Of a stretch of DNA of 64,000 nt, positions 50,157 to 59,333 are shown piece by piece (positions within the stretch are counted from its first letter, which is position 1; each line of letters begins with the position of its first letter). Location: contig CAJTYG010000002.1 of assembly GCA_910584155.1 (NCBI GenBank), positions 154,984-218,983 on the forward strand. The letters are read 5' to 3'. The notes below the pieces were generated by a model. The model made no database searches, was not told where the DNA came from, and saw only the letters and a list, made by a program, of their open reading frames with translations. This DNA is from an uncultured Christensenella sp. GTDB taxonomy: Bacteria; Bacillota; Clostridia; Christensenellales; CAG-917. A program made the translations under genes and the position numbers.

Positions 50157-52097
50157 ATGCAACGAAAGATGTTTGTTTCCCATAGGTATATGGGAAACAC
50201 CTTGCTGTACAGCAAGGTCAAAATCTTTATCGCTACCGCCTTAATAATTATCTTAACTATGTTTACAACAGGTTGTTTTTATACGCCTGACGGTGCGGAC
50301 GATGATTTTGATATAGACAATGATTTTGGCATAAGTTTGGACGGTGTGCTTGTCTTACGCAAACCTTTCTCATATGATTGGAGCGGTGCCGTTCCCGAAA
50401 AAGCTAAGAATTATTATCACGAATATGCATATGACATTCTAAATTATATTTTCAATATCTATGGCGTAATTAACTATGACACATCATTAGTCAGATACAC
50501 TGATAATATATTCTCAGAAATAGTAAGACACGAAGTGTCACCTGATGAAGAAATTGAGGCACTTGCAAATGCGTATGCTGCTGCAAGCAGTGAAGCAGGT
50601 GCAAGTGCCGACGAGTTTATATACTTTTACGACGCTATGCGTTATCAAATAACAGACGTTAAAACAATTACAGAGAGCGTTGATGATGAAACAGTTACAT
50701 ACAAACAAGTCACTGCCGATAGCAACGCAGCTTGGAATTGGAGCTTGCAATATAACCTGCCAAGTGGCAGCGAAGACTATACAACAAATGCTTTTGTTTA
50801 CGATTATGTCACAGGCGGTATATACGACCCTATATCTAATTCTAAGACTATTGTCGGCGGAAGAATCACTAACAAAATTGAAGAAACAAACTTCAACTTC
50901 TCACAAGTTAAAGCATTTTATGAAGGTGATAGATTTGATGACATCCCACAAAACCGTTTTGACGCTTCGCTTTACTCTCAAAAATATTTGAACGACTGGT
51001 ACGATCCAACCGAGAGCAGCGAATTTGTTGACGCACTCACGTATGCTATTTATAGCCTTGTTCTTGGTTTGACGCCTAATGATATTGCAATTACATACAA
51101 TGCAACCACAGGCAGACCAACGCTAACCGTTGACGGCTACACCGCCACTGCCGAGAAATCGAGCGTTGACCTTGCCCTTGAAGATAGAATAACAATGTTT
51201 AATAAGCTCGGTTCTTATGTCGGCTTGACTTCGAGAGATAAAACGAGAATTACAAACTACATAATAGAGAACGTCATCGGTGCTAACGCATATGCACATA
51301 ATGACCGCATGAAATATGATGCCATTGTCGAGGCAGTTGTAAACTATTGCAGCTCGCTCACAAGGATTGGCACAACCGAAGGCAAGGACGATGATGACTC
51401 ATTCCACGATGACGACCTTGATAAGGCATTCCCTGCTTCTGAAATTGTGTTCTTCCCATATGGAATGTTCTTTGTTGATTCCGATCCTGCGGACGGCGAC
51501 GAGTTTCACGGTATGCCTGCTTGTGAATATCAGTCAGTTGTACTTATGCCAAGTCAAGAAACAAGTATTTCAGACATATGGCTTGATTTTAGATATGACG
51601 CAGATAACGACGGAGACGAGCAATACGACCGCACTAAGTATATTGATATTAAAGTGTCATTTAGATATTATAAAGGCGACGGCAACGACCCTATTGTTAA
51701 AACTGTTGATATGCGTGTGTTCGACGGTCCTGCTGATCCGGGCGAGGACGGTACAACATTAGACGTTGAGCTTGATATACCGTCAATGTTTGGCGAGCCA
51801 CTCAAAATTGGCAAATTTGCAATACCTGAGGCAATCGACGCCTCAAAAGCAGAAGATAGAACAATTACTCTTACAGGTATGGTTGACGCTCGCCGTTATT
51901 ATAAGCTACTTGAAAGTTCAAATGGCACAAGTGGCTATGGTGTGCTCAATCAAAACCTTATGACTTCTGCCTATATCGAAATTGCCTTTGACGTACAAAA
52001 GCAAGCCGGCGACACAACCACCAACTACAACTTCAATGTCGGGCTAACCAACATTTTCGAGCCGCCTACTTACCCTAATGACCCTGAGTGGCATTAA
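50157..52097 (+). CDS. Element-borne lipoprotein with hairpin-bearing N-terminal extension
   Basis: 646 residues if read from ATG 50157 (SD AAAGGAG). Residues 1-22 are coded by two perfect hairpins and look unlike a signal peptide; the usual signal starts near YSKVKIF, with core FIATALIIILTMF and lipobox MFTTGC. The mature part is acidic (DGADDDFDIDNDFG) and unrecognised, with a Ca-binding-like DADNDGDEQYD stretch near residue 480. Same operon and likely surface location as 48555-50096; a hairpin AAATCTAA/TTAGATTT at 52105-52124 follows. The function is unknown. Confidence 0.7.
   Translation: MQRKMFVSHRYMGNTLLYSKVKIFIATALIIILTMFTTGCFYTPDGADDDFDIDNDFGISLDGVLVLRKPFSYDWSGAVPEKAKNYYHEYAYDILNYIFNIYGVINYDTSLVRYTDNIFSEIVRHEVSPDEEIEALANAYAAASSEAGASADEFIYFYDAMRYQITDVKTITESVDDETVTYKQVTADSNAAWNWSLQYNLPSGSEDYTTNAFVYDYVTGGIYDPISNSKTIVGGRITNKIEETNFNFSQVKAFYEGDRFDDIPQNRFDASLYSQKYLNDWYDPTESSEFVDALTYAIYSLVLGLTPNDIAITYNATTGRPTLTVDGYTATAEKSSVDLALEDRITMFNKLGSYVGLTSRDKTRITNYIIENVIGANAYAHNDRMKYDAIVEAVVNYCSSLTRIGTTEGKDDDDSFHDDDLDKAFPASEIVFFPYGMFFVDSDPADGDEFHGMPACEYQSVVLMPSQETSISDIWLDFRYDADNDGDEQYDRTKYIDIKVSFRYYKGDGNDPIVKTVDMRVFDGPADPGEDGTTLDVELDIPSMFGEPLKIGKFAIPEAIDASKAEDRTITLTGMVDARRYYKLLESSNGTSGYGVLNQNLMTSAYIEIAFDVQKQAGDTTTNYNFNVGLTNIFEPPTYPNDPEWH
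50175..50218. repeat. Two abutting perfect hairpins inside a lipoprotein reading frame
   Basis: GTTTCCCATA-ggta-TATGGGAAAC (50175-50198, with one shared base offset) and ACCTTGCTGTACAGCAAGGT (50199-50218), a 20-bp perfect palindrome. They lie directly between the start codon and the signal-peptide core. They look like an inserted palindromic repeat unit or a translational control hairpin pair. Confidence 0.7.
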
Positions 52098-52215
52098 AAT
52101 AATTAAATCTAAAACGTTAGATTTATATAAAAATTTGTGAAAAATATTATTACAATAATCGTTATTTTAATGGGATTAAATGAAATTATCCTACAAAATG
52201 TATTAAAAATAATGC

Positions 52216-52420
52216 TTGACAGTAAAAAAAATTCATATATAATAATCTTCGAACCAACTGAAAAGAAATTTTCGTTTGGATTTCTCGGAGGATAAAGATA
52301 AATAAAATGCAACAATCAAGTTAAGTACGTTAAAATATTGAAACAAATACAGGAGATGTTTCGTTTTTATCGTACTTTTTATATTAACAACGGCAGTCAA
52401 TAGACAAGCCGTTTTTTTAT
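52216..52420 (+). promoter_or_regulatory. Promoter and structured leader with two hairpins and a mini-ORF, before the 865-residue surface gene
   Basis: TTGACA (52216-52221), 16-bp spacer, TATAAT (52238-52243); predicted +1 near 52250. The leader then has a CCAA...TTGG hairpin and GGAGGA about 15 nt before a five-codon ORF (MQQSS). Next come AAGTACG/CGTACTT enclosing GAAACA/TGTTTC (52323-52377) followed by five T, and AACGGC/GCCGTT (52389-52413) followed by seven T. This is the layout of an attenuator. What it senses cannot be seen. Confidence 0.6.
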
Positions 52421-52441
52421 ATGAACATAAGGAGAAAGGCG

Positions 52442-55039
52442 ATGAAAAAGCAATTTTTAAGTGTACAAAAGATTATTATAATAATAGCTGTATTTTTATT
52501 AACTATAATTGCACTCTCTGGGTTTACTTATAATTCTAATATTGCATTGGCAAATGATGAAAGTGCTCTAGACCATTCTATTATGGAAATAGAACCCATT
52601 CTATATTCAATGCCTGATCGAAGGAATTATGCTACATGGGAGTTTCCACCAACAGATAAAACAGAGATTGGAACTACTATGGGCAAAATGTATGTAAATG
52701 CTTCATCATTTACCCCAATCAATAATTATAATGATATAGCAAAAACATATGCTGTTCGTGGAACAGTAAGTTTTACATACAAATTGAACCGTAGCAATTT
52801 TAACGTTCATTTAGGTAATGGGTACTGGCTTTCTAATGAAGGCGATAAAGGAGCAGATGGGTACAAATTTAATCATCCAGTAGCCAAAGGCACAATATTA
52901 GTTGTTGATAGAACAAATGATAGTAAACATGTTAAACTTGATGATAGGCATTTTGATATTTTCAACAAGCCTTGGCAGAACGATGAAATAGAGTTTTACA
53001 CATTTTCAACAAATGATTTAATGTCGGTCAAAAAAATTAGGATATCAATAATCTATGAAATTCATAATGACAGAGAATGGCGAAATATTATTGAACAATA
53101 TAATGTAAATTTGGGCTTAAAACCTGATTTTGCGCTTCACAATATATCTTCGAGCAGTTCTTCTTTACCCATCATTGAAGGAATTGATTCTTCTATTATC
53201 TCTAAGGCAGAGACTCTTGTTAACGATTCAGCGACGCTATCAGGTTTTTCTATCGATACTTGGGGACGTGAACAAAACTGCAAAGTTTTTTATCAGTTTA
53301 ATGATGGCTTAGCTTTTCCTGCCGAAAATGGACAGGTTTTTAAAGATCCCGGCAAATACACAATATATGCTATATCAAATATTTTCCCAAGCAATGAAAA
53401 TGGAATACCTGAAAAAAAGGATGTTTATATCTTACCTGAAATAAACAAGCTAAAAGAATTACTTTTGGATCCAATATTTCAACGCAATGAGAAATATTAC
53501 AATAAAGATTCAAAGATTCCTTCATATACTAATTTTTATAACGATTTTATATTAAATATAGAAGCCAGTGATACAATGGAGATTCAGATGCCGCCTAACA
53601 TTTGTTATACTCTCCTTACCCCAAATAACGAAAGTTTAAAACTTGAAGAGAATACTGAATTGGCAAGCGGTACCTATACGCTGTGCCTAAATATAGGCAA
53701 TGACCAATCAGGAGATATTGTAAAACTGCAATCCAATTTTGTAGTATCTGATTTTGAAAGCAAACCAAGTATCAATTATCAAAATTTAAACAAAATCGGT
53801 CTTGCAGCGGAACATTATGAAGTTGCACTACAAACATCAGGAGGAGGATATTATATTTTTTGTTTCGCAAAAAATAGATATGCACAGGCAAAAGAGTTAG
53901 CATGGCAGATAGAAGAGAATGCTATTGAATTGCACGATAATATTAAGTATTATCGATCTGCTGAGAACGCAAATATAAAAACACCATATAAAAATGAAAT
54001 TCTTTTGCAGGATACAATGCGAGCCTATGTTGATAAAAATGTGGTGCTAAAATTTTTTGATGCCTCCGATCCCATGTCAAAAACAACAATTGAAAGCGAT
54101 AGTATTAAAAATTTACAGGAACGATCAACAAAAGAGAGCCTACATATTTTCTCGAATGAAATTGAACGTGATTATTGTAGAAGCACACAATGCTTTATAG
54201 ATGAGGAGTTTAAACTAATTAAGGTAGCAGAATTTGAATCGAATCAGGCATACTATTATTCTGTGTCAAATCCTGATCAACATATCGACATAATATATGA
54301 TGTGCCACTCATACAGCAAATACCCGCTGATAAATCTGATGTATATCACATTGTTGAAATGGATATTTATAATCATAAAACAGAATATGATTATGTTTAT
54401 ATTCCTAAAATTCAAGCAGCGAATCCTATTGTTATAGATTTAATATCAGAAGAAAGTTATAGCAAGTTGGATTTTTCAAATAACAATGAAGAAATTGAAG
54501 CAATTAATTATGTAGAGATTTCTCTTAATAAGGAAAACAAGCTAACATACAATTCATTAATAAAGTTCGTAAGCGATGAAGATGATATGTCCAATCAAGT
54601 TATAACTTTATTATCCGGAACCAATAAGTTTTTGATTGAACAATCAGGACGTGTGTCAATCGTGGATTCTACGGGCAATGTATTTAGCTTCCACATTAAT
54701 ATCTCAAAAAAAGTTGAGGAAGTCAAGCCTGATATAAATAAGCCGGCTGAGCCAAATATTCCGCCTCATTCATCGGATAACAATCCCACACAAAAGCAAG
54801 ACCCCGAATCAAATGTTGGAAACGGCAATAACAATGCGGGAGGTGGAAATTCGTCTTCGGGAGGACTACAAAGCAGCGGAAACGATTCAGGTTCCAAGCA
54901 TTATAAGGATAGTTACACTAACACGATTCAAGATAATAATGGTTTACCTTTATGGTTAATAATTCTTCTAGGTTGCATAGGAGGTTTAGTTTTATTAATC
55001 ATAGTAGCCATAATTATATGGCGTTTATTCTTTCGTTAA
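52442..55039 (+). CDS. Large element-borne surface protein with C-terminal membrane anchor
   Basis: 865 residues from ATG 52442 (SD AAGGAG; an upstream in-frame ATG at 52421 lies against the terminator hairpin). Signal peptide (IIIIIAVFLLTIIALSGF) with cleavage near ALANDE. A long extracellular body of beta-rich domains has no family I recognise. A Pro/Asn/Gly/Ser-rich stalk (about 770-830) and a C-terminal helix (LWLIILLGCIGGLVLLIIVAIII) with RLFFR end. Four element genes in this run (48555-57241) encode exported proteins. Adhesin, mating-pair or phage/competitor-blocking functions are all possible and none is shown. Confidence 0.7.
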   Translation: MKKQFLSVQKIIIIIAVFLLTIIALSGFTYNSNIALANDESALDHSIMEIEPILYSMPDRRNYATWEFPPTDKTEIGTTMGKMYVNASSFTPINNYNDIAKTYAVRGTVSFTYKLNRSNFNVHLGNGYWLSNEGDKGADGYKFNHPVAKGTILVVDRTNDSKHVKLDDRHFDIFNKPWQNDEIEFYTFSTNDLMSVKKIRISIIYEIHNDREWRNIIEQYNVNLGLKPDFALHNISSSSSSLPIIEGIDSSIISKAETLVNDSATLSGFSIDTWGREQNCKVFYQFNDGLAFPAENGQVFKDPGKYTIYAISNIFPSNENGIPEKKDVYILPEINKLKELLLDPIFQRNEKYYNKDSKIPSYTNFYNDFILNIEASDTMEIQMPPNICYTLLTPNNESLKLEENTELASGTYTLCLNIGNDQSGDIVKLQSNFVVSDFESKPSINYQNLNKIGLAAEHYEVALQTSGGGYYIFCFAKNRYAQAKELAWQIEENAIELHDNIKYYRSAENANIKTPYKNEILLQDTMRAYVDKNVVLKFFDASDPMSKTTIESDSIKNLQERSTKESLHIFSNEIERDYCRSTQCFIDEEFKLIKVAEFESNQAYYYSVSNPDQHIDIIYDVPLIQQIPADKSDVYHIVEMDIYNHKTEYDYVYIPKIQAANPIVIDLISEESYSKLDFSNNNEEIEAINYVEISLNKENKLTYNSLIKFVSDEDDMSNQVITLLSGTNKFLIEQSGRVSIVDSTGNVFSFHINISKKVEEVKPDINKPAEPNIPPHSSDNNPTQKQDPESNVGNGNNNAGGGNSSSGGLQSSGNDSGSKHYKDSYTNTIQDNNGLPLWLIILLGCIGGLVLLIIVAIIIWRLFFR

Positions 55040-55054
55040 AGGAGAATGATTTTT

Positions 55055-57241
55055 ATGAAAAAAACAGTAGCAAATATTGTATCAGCAATTATAGTTTGCC
55101 TTTTGGTAATTATTTTACTTTTTGGATGTGGGAGCAAAGGCAGTCTGGAAATAAACCAATCTAACGGCGGGTTTACGCCTAATGTACCCAACGGCGATAT
55201 CCAAGATAATAATACGGAGTCATCAAGTTCGAATTTTAACCAAAGCCGCCCTGATGACTCTAATACGAGTATGACTAATGACCCACCAATTAATATTAAA
55301 CCATATGTGCCTGAGGACTCAACAAAGAGCAAAGATGATGATGCAAATGAGCCTGACATTAAAGTAGATGCTGATGATAATAAATTGCCAAGCAGTGAAA
55401 CCACAACAAATGAATTTGCTGATATGGCATTTTCAGCTGGTATTTGGAATGATAGTGCTACATCTGATAAAGTTAAAGGTTTCACTTTTGCATATTTACG
55501 ATCTCTAATTGAAAGTTATGGCTATCAAACTTTTATTTGCTGTGCATATTATGGAAAGGAATTTGATAAATGTGTGATAGGCATAGGTTATACAGATTAT
55601 ACCGAATTTGATACAGTGGATGCTGTTACATATGTAGAGGCAGGTTTCTTATTGCCAACGAATGATAACTCACTAAATGAATTAGATTTTGCAAATGGCG
55701 CAATAGCTTATGATATTGAAAATGAAAACGCCGAAGAATTAGTCTTTGCTATTAATTATTATCTAGGCCTAGAGAAAGAGCATTTTATATTTGATAATAC
55801 TTATATTCAAATTCACAACTATAGCAATTACTGCGTCCAATACTCAACTTATGAAAATAACAAAAAAAATTATGATTTATCCATAGGAAGCATCTACAAT
55901 TATGATACAAATGAATATAGATATATATCTAATGTTGGAGATGAATATCATACTTTTGATGGTGTTAGCTTAATAGAAAAAATTGATTATGAGGCTATTA
56001 AAAAAGAATGCGAGGACATCATAAAAACACAAGAAGCTAATGGCTATTCAGTTGAAAACTTTACAGTTTTATATATTGCTCCTGAATACATTGAAGAAGC
56101 ATTAGCTACTGAAACGCTTATTAACGGAATACCCTTATCAGAAATTTTGAGCGTAGAAAATGAAGACACCTATGTTGAAATAACTGGTACCGGTCAATAT
56201 ACTACGCATGAACAATTTAACTGGAAAAAGTTAGTCGCTAAAATTGGTATAGGTATAGGAATTATAATAATTGGTGCCGCAATTGCCCCATTAACAGGCG
56301 GTAGCTCGTTTTGGTGTGCCGCAGCTATGATTACAAAAACCGCTATTACGACAGGTTTAATAAGTGCAGGCGTTACATTATTTTCACGAACAATTTCGGG
56401 AGTTATAAAAGGACAATCTTTTATAGACTCATTAAAAAGTGCTGCTATTCAATCGGTATATGCTTTTGCAGATGGATTCGTAACAGGAGCCGTAATGGGA
56501 GCTATTACAGTTGGTTCTGGATTAGTTCAAGCTTGTTTTACAGGTGACACACAAATTTTAGTTCCGAGTATGGTAGGAGGGATGACATCAGTTGCCATAA
56601 AAGACATTACAAATGATGATTATGTCTACTCTTATGATTTTGATTCTGGCAAACTTATACCAGCAAAAGTACTAGAAACTTATGTGCATGAAACTAATTT
56701 GTTGTTAGAAATAACAATAGACAATGAAATCTTAACTACCACCCCAACCCATCCATTTTGGTGTGTAAATAAAAATGGATGGGTTGAAGCTGGTACATTA
56801 AGGTGCGGTGATACTCTACTATCTAACGAGCAAAAAGAAATAATTGTTGATAAAGTGGCTATTCGTTTGGTAGAAAAACCAATTTTAGTGTATAATCTTA
56901 ATGTTGAGGGATGTCACAATTATTATGTAGCTAGCAATAATGAATTGAAAGTATTTTGTGTTGTCCACAATGAATGTTGGAATACAACACGTAAAAATTA
57001 CTGGAAACAGCAATCAAAGAATCCGTTAAACACAGGGAAATATAAACTTACCCCTGAAAACATAAAAAGAATGGAATTGGGTAAAGCTCCAATAGGCAAT
57101 GATGGATATAGTGTCAATTTGCATCATGTATTTGGCAAAAAAGTGGATCAGTATAATTTTATTGAATTGACAAGAACAGAACATATTCTATTCCATAAAA
57201 CCTATGGCTATTCAAAATTCATAAATATATTTAATATATAA
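55055..57241 (+). CDS. Lipoprotein polymorphic toxin: Hint domain and C-terminal HNH-like nuclease
   Basis: 728 residues from ATG 55055 (SD GGAG 10 nt upstream). Lipobox LLFGC at residue 25, then a polar stalk. The middle is an unrecognised domain and two hydrophobic, Gly-rich segments (about 395-490: GIGIIIIGAAIAPLTGG, FVTGAVMGAITVG). A Hint (hedgehog/intein) domain starts at Cys494 in ACFTGDTQILV, contains TPTHPFW near 563-569, and ends with CVVHN at about 635-639, the usual autoproteolytic release site. The last 90 residues carry YSVNLHHVFGKK and TEHILFHKTYGY, an HNH-type metal-binding pattern. So a toxin released from a lipid-anchored carrier is likely. Confidence 0.85.
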   Translation: MKKTVANIVSAIIVCLLVIILLFGCGSKGSLEINQSNGGFTPNVPNGDIQDNNTESSSSNFNQSRPDDSNTSMTNDPPINIKPYVPEDSTKSKDDDANEPDIKVDADDNKLPSSETTTNEFADMAFSAGIWNDSATSDKVKGFTFAYLRSLIESYGYQTFICCAYYGKEFDKCVIGIGYTDYTEFDTVDAVTYVEAGFLLPTNDNSLNELDFANGAIAYDIENENAEELVFAINYYLGLEKEHFIFDNTYIQIHNYSNYCVQYSTYENNKKNYDLSIGSIYNYDTNEYRYISNVGDEYHTFDGVSLIEKIDYEAIKKECEDIIKTQEANGYSVENFTVLYIAPEYIEEALATETLINGIPLSEILSVENEDTYVEITGTGQYTTHEQFNWKKLVAKIGIGIGIIIIGAAIAPLTGGSSFWCAAAMITKTAITTGLISAGVTLFSRTISGVIKGQSFIDSLKSAAIQSVYAFADGFVTGAVMGAITVGSGLVQACFTGDTQILVPSMVGGMTSVAIKDITNDDYVYSYDFDSGKLIPAKVLETYVHETNLLLEITIDNEILTTTPTHPFWCVNKNGWVEAGTLRCGDTLLSNEQKEIIVDKVAIRLVEKPILVYNLNVEGCHNYYVASNNELKVFCVVHNECWNTTRKNYWKQQSKNPLNTGKYKLTPENIKRMELGKAPIGNDGYSVNLHHVFGKKVDQYNFIELTRTEHILFHKTYGYSKFINIFNI

Positions 57242-57257
57242 GTAGAGGTGTTTAATA

Positions 57258-57884
57258 ATGAATATTAGTTTAATAGAAGATGTGTTATATAAAAAAATAA
57301 ATGTCGCTGAATTTTGTCAAATTTTTGAAAGTGATGCAAACATTGCGATAGCTATTAATAATTATTATAAATACGTACTCGAAAATAATCTTGTGAACAT
57401 AGATGAAATTGATATAAATAAAAAAACTTTTAGTGAATACTATTATTTTTATAAGACAACTTATGGAATAGTAGGATTCTATAGTAGCATTTATAGTCTG
57501 CTATACTCGATATATTGTGCAAAAAATAAAGGTATCCCATTTTGTAAAGACTATCTTGAATTATATGGGATTATCTTACAAATAGTACCTGACTATTTAG
57601 ATTGCAGTTTTGCAGAAGATTTAGCTCTACAGTTTTGGAATGAAATATCCACAACAAATTCAAATAATAAATGCATACAACTATGCAAAACAAAGTTGAA
57701 GAATGCTTTTCATATTGAAGGGAATCATTACCCAAGATGGGTGCAAGCAGTAGAATGGCCAATTAAAAATATGAGACCTCTTTGGTTCAAAGAGCAAAAG
57801 CGCAAAAAAGGAACGGAACTTGTTGAATATTATTTTTACGATCCAGATAATTTAGAAGAAATAATTATTAAACAATACTATTAA
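57258..57884 (+). CDS. Putative immunity protein for the Hint-HNH toxin
   Basis: 208 residues, no signal peptide, cytoplasmic, 16 nt after the toxin stop with SD AGAGGTG. Acidic, aromatic-rich helical protein; the end reads HYPRWVQAVEWPIKNMRPLWF, reminiscent of the W-x-x-x-x-EWP segments seen in several immunity families. Assigned by position (immediate downstream gene of a polymorphic toxin) and character. The fold itself is not recognised. A strong terminator follows. Confidence 0.7.
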   Translation: MNISLIEDVLYKKINVAEFCQIFESDANIAIAINNYYKYVLENNLVNIDEIDINKKTFSEYYYFYKTTYGIVGFYSSIYSLLYSIYCAKNKGIPFCKDYLELYGIILQIVPDYLDCSFAEDLALQFWNEISTTNSNNKCIQLCKTKLKNAFHIEGNHYPRWVQAVEWPIKNMRPLWFKEQKRKKGTELVEYYFYDPDNLEEIIIKQYY

Positions 57885-57934
57885 ATAATACATTTTCAAA
57901 AATCGACCCAAATAGACAAAAATAGTAAATTTAC

Positions 57935-57963
57935 AGCCTTGAAATCGTTCAAGGCTTTTTTTA
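57935..57963 (+). terminator. Terminator of the toxin-immunity unit
   Basis: AGCCTTGAA (57935-57943) and TTCAAGGCT (57948-57956), loop ATCG, then a long T run. Confidence 0.9.
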
Positions 57964-58069
57964 TTATTATGCTAAGGATGGATATATAGGCTTTATGACA
58001 GGAATTCCCCTGCGCTATCAGCCAACAAATTAATGACCAAATTTTCAAATTCAAATATAAACAAACACT

Positions 58070-58205
58070 TTTTCAGCATTGCTAATCAGCAAAGCCACTT
58101 ACTACTCATTTCCAAATAGTATCTAGCTCCGCAAATGCGGACAATCCTTTTTTAGTCTTTCACGCAAGGAGTGTGAATGTTATTTTTCGCTAAGCGAAAA
58201 AGTAA
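58070..58205. other. Intergenic palindrome cluster before the transfer genes; candidate oriT
   Basis: The gap 57964-58287 has no gene. It holds TTGCT-aatc-AGCAA (58079-58092), TCCGC-aaat-GCGGA (58128-58141), CAC-N8-GTG near 58161-58175 and TTTTTCGCTaAGCGAAAAA (58183-58201). Origins of transfer usually lie just upstream of MobC and the relaxase, as here. No nic sequence of a known family was recognised. Confidence 0.35.
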
Positions 58206-58287
58206 AGGTTTATATTTGAAATATGTCTATACGTAAAACTGCTTTTTGAAACTAAAAACTATAAAAAATTCAAAAAGGAGTTAAAAA

Positions 58288-58746
58288 ATGATTAATATTA
58301 GATACAAGCTATCAACAGGCAAAATTATTATTGTTGAAGTCACAGAAGAAGTAGCACATTATATAGAGGACTGCATAGCAGAAGATAAACGCATTCAATG
58401 GCGAGAGGAAAAAAGAAAAGACCTCTCGTTTGAATATTTAGAGAAAATAAACTCACAAATTGCTGACACTGCCCCAACACCTTTACAGGTTTTAGAGCAA
58501 AAAGAATGTCACGATTTTTACACTTGGGATTTGCCGTTGCCGGACAAGCTCAAGATTGTTTTAATTTTGCACTATCAATATGAGTTAACCGTGCGTGAGA
58601 TAGCAAGCAAGTTGCAAATACCAAAGTCCACCGCCCACCATAGACTGAAAAAAGCCTTAGAAATTTTGAAAGTTGGACAAAACGGCCTCTCTAATTCCGT
58701 ATACAGTGTGGGGCTTAATGCCAAACAGAATAAAACGGGGGACTAA
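58288..58746 (+). CDS. Sigma-70 region 4-like DNA-binding protein
   Basis: 152 residues with SD AAGGAG. Residues about 85-140 read as a sigma region 4 / LuxR-like helix-turn-helix: LPDKLKIVLILHYQYELTVREIASKLQIPKSTAHHRLKKALEIL. The N-terminal half is unrecognised. Such small sigma-like proteins occur at the start of transfer modules in clostridial conjugative elements and may activate them. First gene of the transfer operon. Whether it works as a sigma factor or a one-component regulator is open. Confidence 0.75.
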   Translation: MINIRYKLSTGKIIIVEVTEEVAHYIEDCIAEDKRIQWREEKRKDLSFEYLEKINSQIADTAPTPLQVLEQKECHDFYTWDLPLPDKLKIVLILHYQYELTVREIASKLQIPKSTAHHRLKKALEILKVGQNGLSNSVYSVGLNAKQNKTGD

Positions 58747-58749
58747 AAG

Positions 58750-58980
58750 ATGTATATTTACGAAGATAGGCTTAAAAAGTTTTTGGCGAATCAAGGTTGG
58801 TCGGCACAGCGGTTTGCAGACGAATTGGGCGTGGAGCTAAGCGAGGTAGAAAAAATGCTTAAAGGCGAATACATAGGAGTTGACACGGCAAGAAAATTCA
58901 TTATGTATTTTAAGATTCCGCTTGTGCTTGCATACATAGACTTTGACAAGACAGGCGTAGAAAATCCGTTTGCAGAATGA
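58750..58980 (+). CDS. Small helix-turn-helix (Xre-like) protein
   Basis: 76 residues. LKKFLANQGWSAQRFADELGVELSEVEKMLKGEYIGVDTARKFI is a compact HTH_3-type domain. It follows the sigma-like gene by 4 nt and overlaps the MobC-like gene by ATGA. Likely controls the transfer operon. Confidence 0.75.
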   Translation: MYIYEDRLKKFLANQGWSAQRFADELGVELSEVEKMLKGEYIGVDTARKFIMYFKIPLVLAYIDFDKTGVENPFAE

Positions 58981-59333
58981 AATACATAATTAGACTTTAC
59001 GACAGCGAGCTGGACAAGCAAGTGCAAGAGAGTTATCAAAAGCAAAAAGTTCAATTCCCAAGTATGAACGCATACTTGACAGAGCTGATACGAGCGGGGC
59101 TTAATAGCCCCGTTCGTCATAGCGAGGATAACACCGAACAATTGCTTGAAACCGCAATAAACACCTTGATTGTCGGCTTTGAAAAGCAAGAAAAAGACAG
59201 CGATATTATCATTCGTCTGCTATCGTCTATTTATGCCTTAGCCCTTGCCAAAAATGAAGAAGGCTACCTGTCAAGGCAAAAGGTTGAAAGCGGCTTTTAT
59301 GACGATCTTCCCAAGAGGTTTGAAGATAAATGA
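58977..59333 (+). CDS. MobC-like relaxosome accessory protein
   Basis: 118 residues. N-terminal MKYIIRLYDSELDKQVQESYQKQK followed by FPSMNAYLTELIRAGL is the ribbon-helix-helix pattern of plasmid mobilisation accessory proteins that bind oriT. The start and the stop overlap the neighbours by 4 nt each, so it is translated with the relaxase. Confidence 0.7.
   Translation: MKYIIRLYDSELDKQVQESYQKQKVQFPSMNAYLTELIRAGLNSPVRHSEDNTEQLLETAINTLIVGFEKQEKDSDIIIRLLSSIYALALAKNEEGYLSRQKVESGFYDDLPKRFEDK

Noticed and set aside
57258..57884. Second toxin or structural gene instead of immunity
   Set aside because: No signal peptide, Hint or nuclease motif; the 16-nt spacing and size fit immunity better, although the fold is unrecognised.
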